Shown: in pieces, positions 46,801 through 53,713 of the stretch
Layout of the letters: every line of letters begins with the position of its first letter
Position numbering within the stretch: position 1 is the first letter of the stretch
Source of the DNA: Rhodocyclales bacterium
Lineage (GTDB): Bacteria > Pseudomonadota > Gammaproteobacteria > Burkholderiales > Rhodocyclaceae
Direction: 5' to 3'
NCBI GenBank assembly: GCA_016235025.1
Contig: JACRMV010000001.1
Span: forward strand, 248,001 to 312,000
DNA: 64,000 bases
The notes under the pieces: model-generated
Told to the model about the DNA's origin: nothing
The model's database searches: none
Seen by the model: the letters and a program-made list of their open reading frames with translations, nothing else
Program-made: the position numbers and the translations under genes

Positions 46801-47119
46801 CCGCGATGCTCAGCAGGACGGCGCCACCCAGCGCCAATCCACGAATCCGACCGACAAAACGCTCCGCCAGCAGGAAGCCGGCCGGGAAATACAGCACGCC
46901 GTTGGCGATCCAGTCGGCGCGGCTGTCCAGCCCGAGCTTGAGCATGGGCGTCTGCTGAAACTGCTCCCAGGCCCAGGCGAGTGAATGCGGATGAAAGTCG
47001 AGCGGGACGAGGCTGCCGTAAATGATGAAGGCAAGGGTGGCAAACAACCAGATTGGACGCAAGGGTGGCGCAGCGACAAGGACAGCTTTTGGGGCAGCGT
47101 TTTGGCGCATGGGTTGCAT
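43790..47119 (-). CDS. Triple VanZ-like / O-antigen ligase fusion protein
   Basis: An unusually large 1109-residue polytopic membrane protein. Three VanZ-like repeats can be recognised: about 22-146 (ADWIANGVLYFPAGFLLAE, GVEFTQLFFPPRTVSQNDLL), 170-297 (VLPFGVFIARR, AIEVIQFFTYTAVSQGISVL) and 314-435 (LFAPLGILAAF, IESAKLFSPSTHADPTNIL). The rest resembles the O-antigen ligase/polymerase superfamily (LDEFDALLAVTLATGYV, RATGPFSAIHTGGAYVE, ATVSRNGFAGY). Its big periplasmic loop carries a beta-sandwich-like stretch (FLRIAPGSTLYVEQIV, VELDDIQF, then NADFSNGMDHW) reminiscent of carbohydrate-binding folds. The start may be the ATG at 47119 or 47110. The frame stays open further upstream to 47347 but that part looks non-coding. 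Confidence 0.8.
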   Translation of the reverse strand: MQPMRQNAAPKAVLVAAPPLRPIWLFATLAFIIYGSLVPLDFHPHSLAWAWEQFQQTPMLKLGLDSRADWIANGVLYFPAGFLLAERFVGRIRGLALGGAVLLSIAALALIAFGVEFTQLFFPPRTVSQNDLLAETIGGALGVLLALPFGESIRRMAAFRPAHGAQGVTLLLGSYMAAYLVYCFFPFDFLLSGQEISEKLASDRWSLLFAASPHGYGLRTLLTLALETAAVLPFGVFIARRNRLTRSSPPAVLLLASGLLLGLAIEVIQFFTYTAVSQGISVLTRALGVYAGGMLWARLAGMDWPWRAFLQRHWLALTLFYLLGLALFTGWAYPLRGGIDSAQEALGKLHFLPFYYHYYVSETNALTSLVSVALLFAPLGILAAFSRHPLLLSTYVPATAAALIESAKLFSPSTHADPTNILIAVAVARLTYFMADRLTPDESAPVSRRAERGQSARPANVSTDNAAYVTANAAAPSLPAPVVSPPLTGQHMVLLALVAAGCIYWLIGFPVQPLLLAALLLASAVAVWIKPVSALAIIPAALPILDLAPWSGRFYLDEFDALLAVTLATGYVRTTTRTTAWPPAVKWTLILLALSFFFSTLLALLPWQAPDSNAFISYFSQFNALRIDKGLVWAVLFTGLAHRLATADSKSFRWFAWGMTLGLAAVVAVMVREKILFGGLLNFSSDYRATGPFSAIHTGGAYVECYLAAAAPFLLYLIVTTRRWLLRLAGTALLLASTYALMATVSRNGFAGYAVACGLALLALLTGQDKKFKRFVQIVLLSGATLAVAVPLFEGSFVQKRMSQVSNDLGVRTAHWQDGLSIRDSGWLTEIFGMGIGRFPDTHFWRSREPFHPSRHALGNEADNSFLRIAPGSTLYVEQIVAVQPRQRYRLRFKLRSATSGATVGIALCEKWMLASSRCATWNKSQGTTQAGVWQPVEQLVDSGELGSGRWFSQRPVKLSFFTNGSAVVELDDIQFIPEHGTDRIANADFSNGMDHWYFATDEHLAWHIKSMPLAILFDQGGFGLLAFGLFFVATLSLAGRAAWHGNHPAGIALAAAAGFLVVGLFDTLIDSPRFLFLLLALTLLAACTTQMQRIPDKLRADHGPDPQP
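44148..44172 (-). repeat. 25-bp dispersed repeat, copy 9
   Basis: Minus-strand reading ACCGT-ATCG-CCAACGCCGACTTTTC, three mismatches, in the ligase gene; encodes RIANADFS. Confidence 0.65.
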
Positions 47120-47456
47120 CAGGTCAGCAAGGCAATCAAGGCACAGCGATCGATAGGGGGCATGCGTTTTTTTTGTCGGTACGTGTTTTGCTCGACCGGG
47201 ATTGAAACAGGTTGAGATTCTAGGCGCTTTGCATTGCCCCGCCGCCTCACCAGCGCCGACTTTTTGCAGTGTCGGAAAAAGACTGCAATGACTTTGTCGT
47301 GCTGTCATGGCGTCACGGTGTGAATGGCGAAATCTTGCAAAAGACAAGCCGCCGAGGGGGGGTGTTTCGTGCTATGGGGTGTCGACTTTTATTACAACAT
47401 AGCATGATCACATGATTAATTCTCTTCAATCCATTGATTTTATTATAAATATAAAG
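47120..47456. other. Divergent intergenic region with repeat copy and hairpin
   Basis: No convincing gene. It holds repeat copy 10 (47241-47265) immediately followed by a 7-bp stem hairpin (TTGCAGT at 47264-47270 and ACTGCAA at 47282-47288, loop of 11). From about 47380 the DNA turns AT-rich ahead of the sigma-54 promoter. Confidence 0.6.
47241..47265 (+). repeat. 25-bp dispersed repeat, copy 10
   Basis: GCCGC-CTCA-CCAGCGCCGACTTTTT, one mismatch, intergenic, 122 bases upstream of the minus-strand ligase start. Confidence 0.85.
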
Positions 47457-47472
47457 TGGCACGACGTTTGCT
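47457..47472 (+). promoter_or_regulatory. Sigma-54 (-24/-12) promoter of the PEP-CTERM gene
   Basis: TGGCACGACGTTTGCT matches the RpoN consensus TGGCACG-N4-TTGCW with the required ten bases between GG and GC. Transcription would start near 47484, leaving a leader of about 44 bases. PEP-CTERM genes under PrsK/PrsR/RpoN control are described in Zoogloea, which supports it; no PrsR gene is in this window. Confidence 0.85.
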
Positions 47473-47527
47473 TTATTGGAATCGTGTTGTAAATTTTCCT
47501 TCGCTAACCTTAAGAGAATAGATCAAA

Positions 47528-48472
47528 ATGAAAAAATCAATTCAGCGGAAAACAAGCATTGCTAAATCCTTGGTAGCCATCGGTTGTGCTCTGACGATTG
47601 GCACAGCCTGGTCGGCGCCCATACCCATGCTGGGGGTGACTGTCGATGGCAATTTGGCCGACTGGGGCGTGACACTGGCCAACAATAACGGCAGTAATCT
47701 GGCGCATACCCTTGGCGCAAATGATGCATCGCCCGGCTGCGCCAGCCAGAATGCATATTTCCGCTGTGAAGATACCAACGACAACAGCAATAATTATCAG
47801 GTCACGCCTTACTGGGGTGGCCAGAATTACGATGTCGAATTCCTCGGCATGGCGCAGCACAACAATACCTTGTTTTTTGGCATTGCCACGGGGCAGCGGC
47901 CGGACAATGGGGCTGCGCTCTATTCGCCGGGCGATCTTTTCCTGACCATCAATGGCACTGAGTATGTGATCGAAATGGGCGGCGGCATTGCGGGTGCTGT
48001 GGGTGGCTCAGCGCAAACGCAGGGCGCTGCGGGTTCTCTGTTCAATATCGATGCGGGTGGTTCTACCACTGGAACGGTCACCTTGGCAGACCAGGTGGCA
48101 GGTTCGGTCTGGCGCGTCAATCAAGGTACCACGCGCAATGGTATTGGCGCCCTCGGTTCAACCCGCCATGTTCAGTTCGATGCAACCACAGGACAAACCG
48201 CGCTTGGCATGGCGCAGCTCTATGCCACACTGAATACAGCATCGGCCGACCAGCACGCCGTGTGGGAGGTTGCCGTTGATTTGAGCTCGTTCAACCTCGC
48301 CCCGGGCCAGACCTTCGGCGTGGTGGATGCGCATTGGGGGCCTTCCTGCTATAACGATGTACTTTCGATCGGTGGTGAAGGACGGGCTGTACCCGAGCCA
48401 ACCACTCTCGCGCTGCTAGGGGTCGGGTTTCTTGGGCTGGGTGGTTTGCGTCGCAAACGGCAGTCCGCTTAA
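47528..48472 (+). CDS. PEP-CTERM sorting-domain protein
   Basis: A 314-residue secreted protein with an N-terminal signal (hydrophobic SLVAIGCALTIGTAWSA) and a C-terminal exosortase sorting signal: VPEPTTLALLGVGFLGLGG followed by LRRKRQSA, that is PEP motif, hydrophobic helix and basic tail. The middle is low in charge and rich in N, G, T and Q (DGNLADWGVTL, TPYWGGQNYDVEFLGM) and looks like a beta-rich extracellular domain; a DOMON- or CBM9-like start is possible but unproven. It should be cut by XrtA (23249) and released or anchored in the matrix. An AAGAGA ribosome-binding site lies upstream. Confidence 0.95.
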   Translation: MKKSIQRKTSIAKSLVAIGCALTIGTAWSAPIPMLGVTVDGNLADWGVTLANNNGSNLAHTLGANDASPGCASQNAYFRCEDTNDNSNNYQVTPYWGGQNYDVEFLGMAQHNNTLFFGIATGQRPDNGAALYSPGDLFLTINGTEYVIEMGGGIAGAVGGSAQTQGAAGSLFNIDAGGSTTGTVTLADQVAGSVWRVNQGTTRNGIGALGSTRHVQFDATTGQTALGMAQLYATLNTASADQHAVWEVAVDLSSFNLAPGQTFGVVDAHWGPSCYNDVLSIGGEGRAVPEPTTLALLGVGFLGLGGLRRKRQSA

Positions 48473-48564
48473 AACAGCGTCTTACCGGGGCAAGGGCGGC
48501 AAGGCAAAGACCATCGGGTAAAAAAGATGCCGATCGAAAAAGCGGCAACCGATGCCTGAGCCAA

Positions 48565-49956
48565 TCACTCCGAATCCGGCTGCAGGGTTTGCCGCGCCCC
48601 CGGTAGCGTCGGGGTTCCAGGCAGCAGGCGGGTTGCGGCAGGGTGCACGTATTCCTGCTGCGGGATGAGGCTGATGCCGGGGATCGTGGGGGGCGAAACA
48701 TAGGTTCGCTCCAGCCCGCTGTCTTTGCTCACCCGATAATCCTGCCGGTCGGAAAGCACAAAGCTGCGGGCATCCACGTTCGGGTTATTGATGAACAGTC
48801 CGTCGATGCCGGTATTCAGCAGGCGCTTGCCCAGCAGCAGGTTGTTGTAGGCGGTGACGTTGATCGGGCCGGGTTTCACGGCGAGGAACATCCCGCCGGC
48901 GGGTCGGTGATCCACCAGCGTGTTGTTGATCAGAAACAGCGCGTTTTTTGGTGTTTTGTAGCCCTCGGCGCCAAACGAAATCAGGGTCGGGTTTTCCGTG
49001 GTGGCGCTTTGTTCGATGATGTTGCCGATCACATACGCCGTGCCGCCGTTGGGGAATTCCAGCTCGTAACTGGCGCGGCCGCCGGTTTCATCCGTCAGCC
49101 GGTTGTAGAGAATGTGGTTTTCGCGCGCGCGGCTTTTGAGCAGGTGGCCCACATTGGCGTGGTGAAAATAGCTGCCGGTGACGCGCAGTTTTTTGATCGC
49201 GCCGACGTAAAGGTTGTGGCTGTAGCCGTCGCCTGCGCCGTTATGGCCGAATTCGCTGTTTTCGATGTCGAGTGTGGAATCCGGATCGCCGGCGCTGAGC
49301 AGGCCGTTTTCATTGTCGGAAAAGCGGCAGTGGCGGATCGTCAGCCGGCCTTCTTCAAAGCGGATGCCGGCGCCATTTTTATCCGGCACGCGGGCTCCGG
49401 AAAACTCGATGTTCTCGATCAGGATTTGCCCGCCACGCACCACCCAGATGGCCTTTTGCTCGGCGCTGGCGCCCTTGGCCAGCAGGCGCACCGGCCCCCC
49501 CACGCCACGAATCGTCAGATTGTCCTGCGTCCATACGGCCACATCCTGCGGGTAATCGCCGGCGGCAATTTCTATCGTATCGCCATTGCGTGCCAGCGCG
49601 GCTGCCGTGGCAATGGTATGGATGCGGGCAGCGGGGCCAACGCTGATGACGCGGCCTGCGGCGCCTGTTGCCTTGCCGCCGGGAGACGCATCCGGTGGCC
49701 CGGGCTGCGCTTGCGGTTCGGGTTGGGCCGGGATGACGATCAGTTCGCCGGTGGGCGCACGGCGGATTTCGCCGAGATACGGGGCTGTCTCGGGCAGGGT
49801 GTCATCTGTTATTTTTTGAGCTACGACCAGGGTCGTGAATAATGCGAGGAGGGCAAACAACGCGCACGCAGTGATCAACCTCGCCGTTGTGCCAGCGCCG
49901 ACTTTTTTTGGTGTAGATTCACCCACGGTTTGCTTGAGTAATAAGGAGGCAGTCAT
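48565..49956 (-). CDS. Right-handed parallel beta-helix protein
   Basis: A protein of up to 463 residues with a signal-anchor stretch at about 27-47 (LITACALFALLALFTTLVV) and a long beta-helix region from about 110 (IHTIATAAALARNGDTIEIAAGDY, LTIRGVGG, ILIENIEFSG, LTIRHCRFSDNENGL, YVIGNIIEQS). Beta-helix proteins of this sort act on, or bind, polysaccharides (lyases, epimerases such as AlgG). No catalytic residue is assigned. The start is uncertain: the ATG at 49956 lacks a ribosome-binding site, while TTG at 49878 follows GCGAGG. If the ATG is used, repeat copy 11 encodes KKVGAGTTA before the membrane segment. Confidence 0.8.
   Translation of the reverse strand: MTASLLLKQTVGESTPKKVGAGTTARLITACALFALLALFTTLVVAQKITDDTLPETAPYLGEIRRAPTGELIVIPAQPEPQAQPGPPDASPGGKATGAAGRVISVGPAARIHTIATAAALARNGDTIEIAAGDYPQDVAVWTQDNLTIRGVGGPVRLLAKGASAEQKAIWVVRGGQILIENIEFSGARVPDKNGAGIRFEEGRLTIRHCRFSDNENGLLSAGDPDSTLDIENSEFGHNGAGDGYSHNLYVGAIKKLRVTGSYFHHANVGHLLKSRARENHILYNRLTDETGGRASYELEFPNGGTAYVIGNIIEQSATTENPTLISFGAEGYKTPKNALFLINNTLVDHRPAGGMFLAVKPGPINVTAYNNLLLGKRLLNTGIDGLFINNPNVDARSFVLSDRQDYRVSKDSGLERTYVSPPTIPGISLIPQQEYVHPAATRLLPGTPTLPGARQTLQPDSE
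49883..49907 (+). repeat. 25-bp dispersed repeat, copy 11 (perfect)
   Basis: GCCGT-TGTG-CCAGCGCCGACTTTTT, no mismatch in the fixed positions; at or just before the 5' end of the beta-helix gene. Confidence 0.9.
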
Positions 49957-50152
49957 GGAATCAAAAGTCTTGCGCTGGCTGGGTCGGTTAGCGGCGGTGG
50001 CCGGCGTGCTGCTCAGTGCCGTCTCCGGTTTGTTGCGTTTGCTGGGTCATTACTGGGTCGGCGGATTTCAGGCCGGTACCTTGCTGCTGGGCGGGATTGC
50101 CCTGATGGTGTTTGCCTGTCTGTGCTATCTGGTGCTGATTGAACGACGGTGA
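49955..50152 (+). CDS. Small two-helix membrane protein
   Basis: A 65-residue protein with two hydrophobic segments (about 11-29, LAAVAGVLLSAVSGLLRLLG, and 37-62, GTLLLGGIALMVFACLCYLVLI) joined by a short loop. The AAGGAGG at 49943-49949, five bases before the ATG, is the strongest ribosome-binding site in this part of the window. Its ATG overlaps the ATG of the divergent beta-helix gene by two bases, and it ends three bases before the convergent manC gene. Function unknown. Confidence 0.8.
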   Translation: MESKVLRWLGRLAAVAGVLLSAVSGLLRLLGHYWVGGFQAGTLLLGGIALMVFACLCYLVLIERR

Positions 50153-50155
50153 CAT

Positions 50156-51607
50156 TCAGGCCGTCCGTCCGTAGGAATCCTCCAGCCGCACGATGTCATC
50201 TTCGCCGAGATAGCCGCCGGATTGCACTTCGATCATCTCCAGATCGATCTTGCCCAGGTTCTCCAGTCGATGCACGATGCCTAATGGAATGTAGGTGGAT
50301 TCGTTTTCCGAGAGCAGCAGGATGTCTGTGCCACGGGTGACTTTGGCGGTACCCTTGACCACGATCCAGTGTTCGGCGCGGTGGTGATGCTTCTGCAGCG
50401 AGAGCTGCTTGCCGGGTTTGACGATGATGCGCTTGACCTGGTAGCGCTCGCCTTGCACGATGCCCTGGTAGCTGCCCCAGGGACGATGGACGTGAGTGTG
50501 CAAATCGCTTTCGGTGCGGCCTTCCTGCAGCAGTTGCTCGACGATCTTCTTGACGTCCTGGGTGCGGTTTTTCGGCGCGATGAGCACGGCATCCGCGGTT
50601 TCGATCACCACCATGTCGGTCAGTCCGATGGTCGTGACCAGCCGCGATTCGGCGCGGATCAGATTGTTGTTGCAGTCATGGGCGATGACATCGCCGACGC
50701 AGGTGTTGCCGTTGAAGTCGGCGCTGGCGCTACGGCACAGCGTGTCCCAGGCGCCGATGTCGTTCCACCCGGCGGCGAGCGGGATGACGATGCCATTATC
50801 GATTTTTTCCATGAGCGCATAGTCGATCGAGTCGGCGCGGCATGCGGAGAATGCGGCGCTGTCGAGACGAATGAAGTCCAGGTCGCGCTGGGCGCGATCA
50901 ACCGCGTTGCGTGCCGGGTCGGCAATGTCCGGCGCCAGACGGTGCAGGGTTTGCAGGTAGCGGTCGGCGCGGAACAGGAACATGCCGCTGTTCCAATAGT
51001 ATTCGCCTGTATCGAGATAGCTCTGGGCGGTGGCCAGATCGGGTTTCTCAACAAAGCGGTCAATGGCAAATCCATCCGCGATGGCGGCGCCCCGGCGAAT
51101 ATAGCCATAGCCCGTCTCGGGGCGTTCAGGGGTGATGCCAAAGGTGACAAAGCGCCCGGCGGCGGCGTGGGGCAGGCCCAGGGTGACGGCTTGCTGAAAG
51201 GCGGGAATGTCGGTGACGACATGGTCGGAAGGCAAGACCAGCATCAGCGGGGACTGCCCGTCGCGACGGCTCCATTGCGCGGCAGCGGCGAGTGCCGGAG
51301 CGGTGTTGCGGGCGGTGGGTTCGAGCAGGATGTCGGCCTCGATGCTGATTTCGCGGATTTGTTCGGCCACCAGGAAGCGATGGGTTTCATTGGTAATCAG
51401 CACTGGCCGGCCCAGGCCGGGAAAACCGGCGAGACGCAACAGCGTGGCCTGCAACAGCGAATGTTCGCCCAGCAGACGCAAAAACTGCTTTGGATACTGC
51501 GCCCGCGATAGCGGCCAGAGCCGTGTGCCTGAGCCGCCACACAGCAAGACGGGAATGATTGGCGGCTGGCTTGCAGATGCGGCAGGATGGGCGGGAGTAT
51601 TTGTCAT
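50156..51607 (-). CDS. manC: Mannose-1-phosphate guanylyltransferase / mannose-6-phosphate isomerase
   Basis: Makes GDP-mannose, the donor for mannose, fucose or rhamnose-type sugars. The 483-residue bifunctional type has the nucleotidyltransferase at the N-terminus (VLLCGGSGTRLWPLSRAQYPKQ, RFVEKPD) and a cupin isomerase domain at the C-terminus (HRPWGSYQGI, LSLQKHHHRAEHWIVVKGTAKVT, IPLGIVHRLENLG). I start at the ATG at 51607 because the catalytic region then begins about 17 residues in; longer readings add unlikely sequence. It is convergent with the small plus-strand gene and divergent from the tyrosine phosphatase. Confidence 0.96.
   Translation of the reverse strand: MTNTPAHPAASASQPPIIPVLLCGGSGTRLWPLSRAQYPKQFLRLLGEHSLLQATLLRLAGFPGLGRPVLITNETHRFLVAEQIREISIEADILLEPTARNTAPALAAAAQWSRRDGQSPLMLVLPSDHVVTDIPAFQQAVTLGLPHAAAGRFVTFGITPERPETGYGYIRRGAAIADGFAIDRFVEKPDLATAQSYLDTGEYYWNSGMFLFRADRYLQTLHRLAPDIADPARNAVDRAQRDLDFIRLDSAAFSACRADSIDYALMEKIDNGIVIPLAAGWNDIGAWDTLCRSASADFNGNTCVGDVIAHDCNNNLIRAESRLVTTIGLTDMVVIETADAVLIAPKNRTQDVKKIVEQLLQEGRTESDLHTHVHRPWGSYQGIVQGERYQVKRIIVKPGKQLSLQKHHHRAEHWIVVKGTAKVTRGTDILLLSENESTYIPLGIVHRLENLGKIDLEMIEVQSGGYLGEDDIVRLEDSYGRTA
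50712..50736 (-). repeat. 25-bp dispersed repeat, copy 12
   Basis: Minus-strand reading GCCGT-AGCG-CCAGCGCCGACTTCAA, three mismatches at the T-run end, in manC; encodes RSASADFN. Confidence 0.7.
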
Positions 51608-51802
51608 GGGCTTAGGCGGGATTTGCTGGTTCAGGTCTTTAAAATGAGCGTCTGTCGCAATGCGTATTGGATGAGCGCGCGTGATGTGTTGAAATCGGCA
51701 GTGTATGTTAGCAAAGGAAACTCTGAACAAGTATTAACGCGTGATTTCGGCGAGCTCTGCATGCCCTGGATTCCCACTTCGCGGGGGTGGCAAGGCCGGA
51801 AT

Positions 51803-51844
51803 CTGACCGGAGGGAATGCAAAGCTGACCGGAGGGAATGCAAAG
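51803..51844. repeat. Perfect tandem duplication of a 21-bp unit
   Basis: The unit CTGACCGGAGGGAATGCAAA plus G occurs twice back to back without mismatch, at 51803-51823 and 51824-51844. Confidence 0.95.
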
Positions 51845-51885
51845 CCTGAGGCGGGGCTTGGGGTTTCGGAGCGGGTGGTCCTGGA

Positions 51886-51903
51886 CCCCGGCCTACGCCG
51901 GGG
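51886..51903. repeat. Palindromic REP-like hairpin
   Basis: CCCCGGC, loop CTAC, GCCGGGG: a 7-bp GC-only stem. The surrounding text (GGAC before, TGACGG after) resembles the common intergenic palindromic repeats of many proteobacteria. No T-run follows, so it is not a standard terminator. Confidence 0.75.
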
Positions 51904-51999
51904 TGACGGTGGGAGGCCGGGGTAACGAGGTTAATGGATGCGGACTGGCTGCACAGTGGGTAGTCTGGTGGCAGGAATTGTTGTGGAGAAGCCTGGATC

Positions 52000-52467
52000 A
52001 TGCAGCACAGGATACTTTTTGTTTGTACCGGAAATATTTGTCGATCGCCCACGGCAGAAGGCGTGGCGCGGGCATTGGCGGAGAAGCAGGGCGTCGGGCA
52101 TTTGTTCGAGTTCGATTCCGCTGGCACCCTGGGTTATCACGCCGGCGAACCGCCGGATCCGCGTGCCATTGCGGCGGCCGCTAAACGCGGTTACGACCTT
52201 GCGCCGCTGCGTGCGCGGCAGGTGACGGAGGAGGACTTTTTCCGTTTTGATTATGTGTTGGCGATGGATCGCGATCACCTGAAGGTGTTGCAAAAACTTT
52301 GCCCGCCAACGCACAAGAATGGCTTGAGCCTGTTGCTCGACTATGACGATGCAACGCCGGAAGACGAGGTGCCCGACCCTTACTACGGCGGCCCGGAGGG
52401 CTTTGACGCCGTGCTGACGCTGGTTGAGAATGCGACGGGGCAGTTGATCCGGCGGTTGGCGAAATGA
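52000..52467 (+). CDS. Low-molecular-weight protein-tyrosine phosphatase
   Basis: A 155-residue phosphatase with the P-loop C9-x5-R15 in VCTGNICRSPTAEG and the general acid D126 in VPDPYYGG. Wzb/Etp-like enzymes dephosphorylate the tyrosine autokinase of exopolysaccharide systems; the kinase at 16412 with its Tyr-rich tail is the likely target. It is convergent with the PLP decarboxylase gene, ten bases away. Confidence 0.95.
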   Translation: MQHRILFVCTGNICRSPTAEGVARALAEKQGVGHLFEFDSAGTLGYHAGEPPDPRAIAAAAKRGYDLAPLRARQVTEEDFFRFDYVLAMDRDHLKVLQKLCPPTHKNGLSLLLDYDDATPEDEVPDPYYGGPEGFDAVLTLVENATGQLIRRLAK

Positions 52468-52476
52468 CGGAGTGGC

Positions 52477-53709
52477 TTACAGCAGTACTTCAAGCACCGC
52501 CGGATGTGAGAGAAATCCTTGCGGGCTGGCGCTGGCGCCATAGGCGCCGGACTGGAAAATAACGCACAGGTCGCCTGGCTCCGCACGGGGCAGATCGACC
52601 TTGTCGGCCAGCAGGTCCAGCGGGGTGCACAGCGGGCCGACGACGCTGCTGCATTCGGTGGTCGCCGTGTTACCAGCGCCGACTTTTTGGGCGTCGTGCG
52701 CATGAATAATCGCGACGGGATAATTGCGACGTATCACCTGACCGAAATTGCCGCTGGCGGCGAGATGATGATTCAGCCCGCCATCGGTGACGAGGTAGGT
52801 GTGACCGCGTGAGACTTTCTTGTCGATGATGCGCGTCACATAAATGCCGGCTTCGCCCACCAGATAGCGGCCAAGCTCCAGATGCAGGGCGGCGTGCGGC
52901 AAGCGCTGTGCGGCGTCGGCGGCGATTTCGCTTAAGGCTTTGCTGATCGGGGCCAGGTCGAGCGCGGATTCGTGAGGGAAATAGGGAATGCCGAAGCCGC
53001 CGCCGAGATTGAGCGTTTTGATCGGCGTCGGGGCGAATGCGGCCAGCCGCAAGGCCAGTTGGTAGCTCGCATGTTGTGCCGCGGCGATGGACTCGCCGCT
53101 CAGGTTTTGCGAGCCGGCGAAAATGTGCAGGCCTGCGAATTCCAGGTGCCGGCCAAAGCGTGACCAGCCCGCCAACAGGCCAGGAATCATTTCCTCGTCG
53201 ATGCCGAACGGTCGCGGTCCGCCGCCCATGCGCATGCCTGAACCCTTGAGCTCGAACGCCGGATTCACACGCAATGCGACGCGCGCTGCTTGTCCCCGTT
53301 CCTGCGCAATCGCTGCCAGGCGCAGCAGTTCTCCTTCGGATTCGGCATTGACCAGTACCCCGGCGGCCAGGGCCCGCGCCAGTTCGCTGTCGCGCTTTCC
53401 CGGGCCGGCAAAGCTGATGCGCCCGGGCACGATGCCGGCCTGAAGCGCCAGTTCAAGCTCGCCGGCGGAGGCAATGTCTACGCCATCGACCTGTCCGGCC
53501 ATCAGCCGTAACAAGGGTGGAAACGGATTGGCCTTGATGGCGTAATGAATGCCGATGGAGCGGGGCAGGGCGGCACGTAAATCCGCAATGCGCTGGATGA
53601 TACGCTGGCTGTCGTAGGCGTAAAACGGCGTGCCATGCGCGGCGGCCAGCTGTGCAATCGGCTGGCCACCAAAATGCTGTGCATCGTGCGGAAAGGACAA
53701 GGTAGGCAT
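52477..53709 (-). CDS. PLP-dependent decarboxylase, exosortase-A-associated
   Basis: A 410-residue fold-III (LysA-like) enzyme. The PLP lysine is K59 in HYAIKANPFPPLL; GFGIPYFPHE and LELGRYLVGEAGIY are further cofactor features, and the C-terminal barrel has SVVGPLCTPLD. It belongs to the XrtA-linked group TIGR03099 rather than true diaminopimelate decarboxylase, but its substrate is unknown. I start at the ATG at 53709. Repeat copy 13 gives an insertion-like KVGAGNTATTE stretch before SVVGPLC, where relatives, as I remember them, have a short loop. Confidence 0.9.
   Translation of the reverse strand: MPTLSFPHDAQHFGGQPIAQLAAAHGTPFYAYDSQRIIQRIADLRAALPRSIGIHYAIKANPFPPLLRLMAGQVDGVDIASAGELELALQAGIVPGRISFAGPGKRDSELARALAAGVLVNAESEGELLRLAAIAQERGQAARVALRVNPAFELKGSGMRMGGGPRPFGIDEEMIPGLLAGWSRFGRHLEFAGLHIFAGSQNLSGESIAAAQHASYQLALRLAAFAPTPIKTLNLGGGFGIPYFPHESALDLAPISKALSEIAADAAQRLPHAALHLELGRYLVGEAGIYVTRIIDKKVSRGHTYLVTDGGLNHHLAASGNFGQVIRRNYPVAIIHAHDAQKVGAGNTATTECSSVVGPLCTPLDLLADKVDLPRAEPGDLCVIFQSGAYGASASPQGFLSHPAVLEVLL
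52664..52688 (+). repeat. 25-bp dispersed repeat, copy 13 (perfect)
   Basis: GCCGT-GTTA-CCAGCGCCGACTTTTT, no mismatch, antisense to the PLP decarboxylase gene. Confidence 0.9.
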
Positions 53710-53713
53710 CGTG

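Larger units (their letters stand above)
51608..51999. other. Intergenic region with tandem and palindromic repeats
   Basis: About 390 bases between manC and the phosphatase gene with no convincing gene. It holds a perfect double copy of a 21-base unit (51803-51844) and a strong hairpin (51886-51903), both listed separately. Promoters of both flanking genes must lie here but no clear -35/-10 pair is visible. Confidence 0.6.

Noticed and set aside
49421-49445. TCGGCGCTGGCG fragments here and at 3351
   Set aside because: They share only about 12 core bases and lack both the T/A run and the GCCGT half; likely chance in GC-rich codons.
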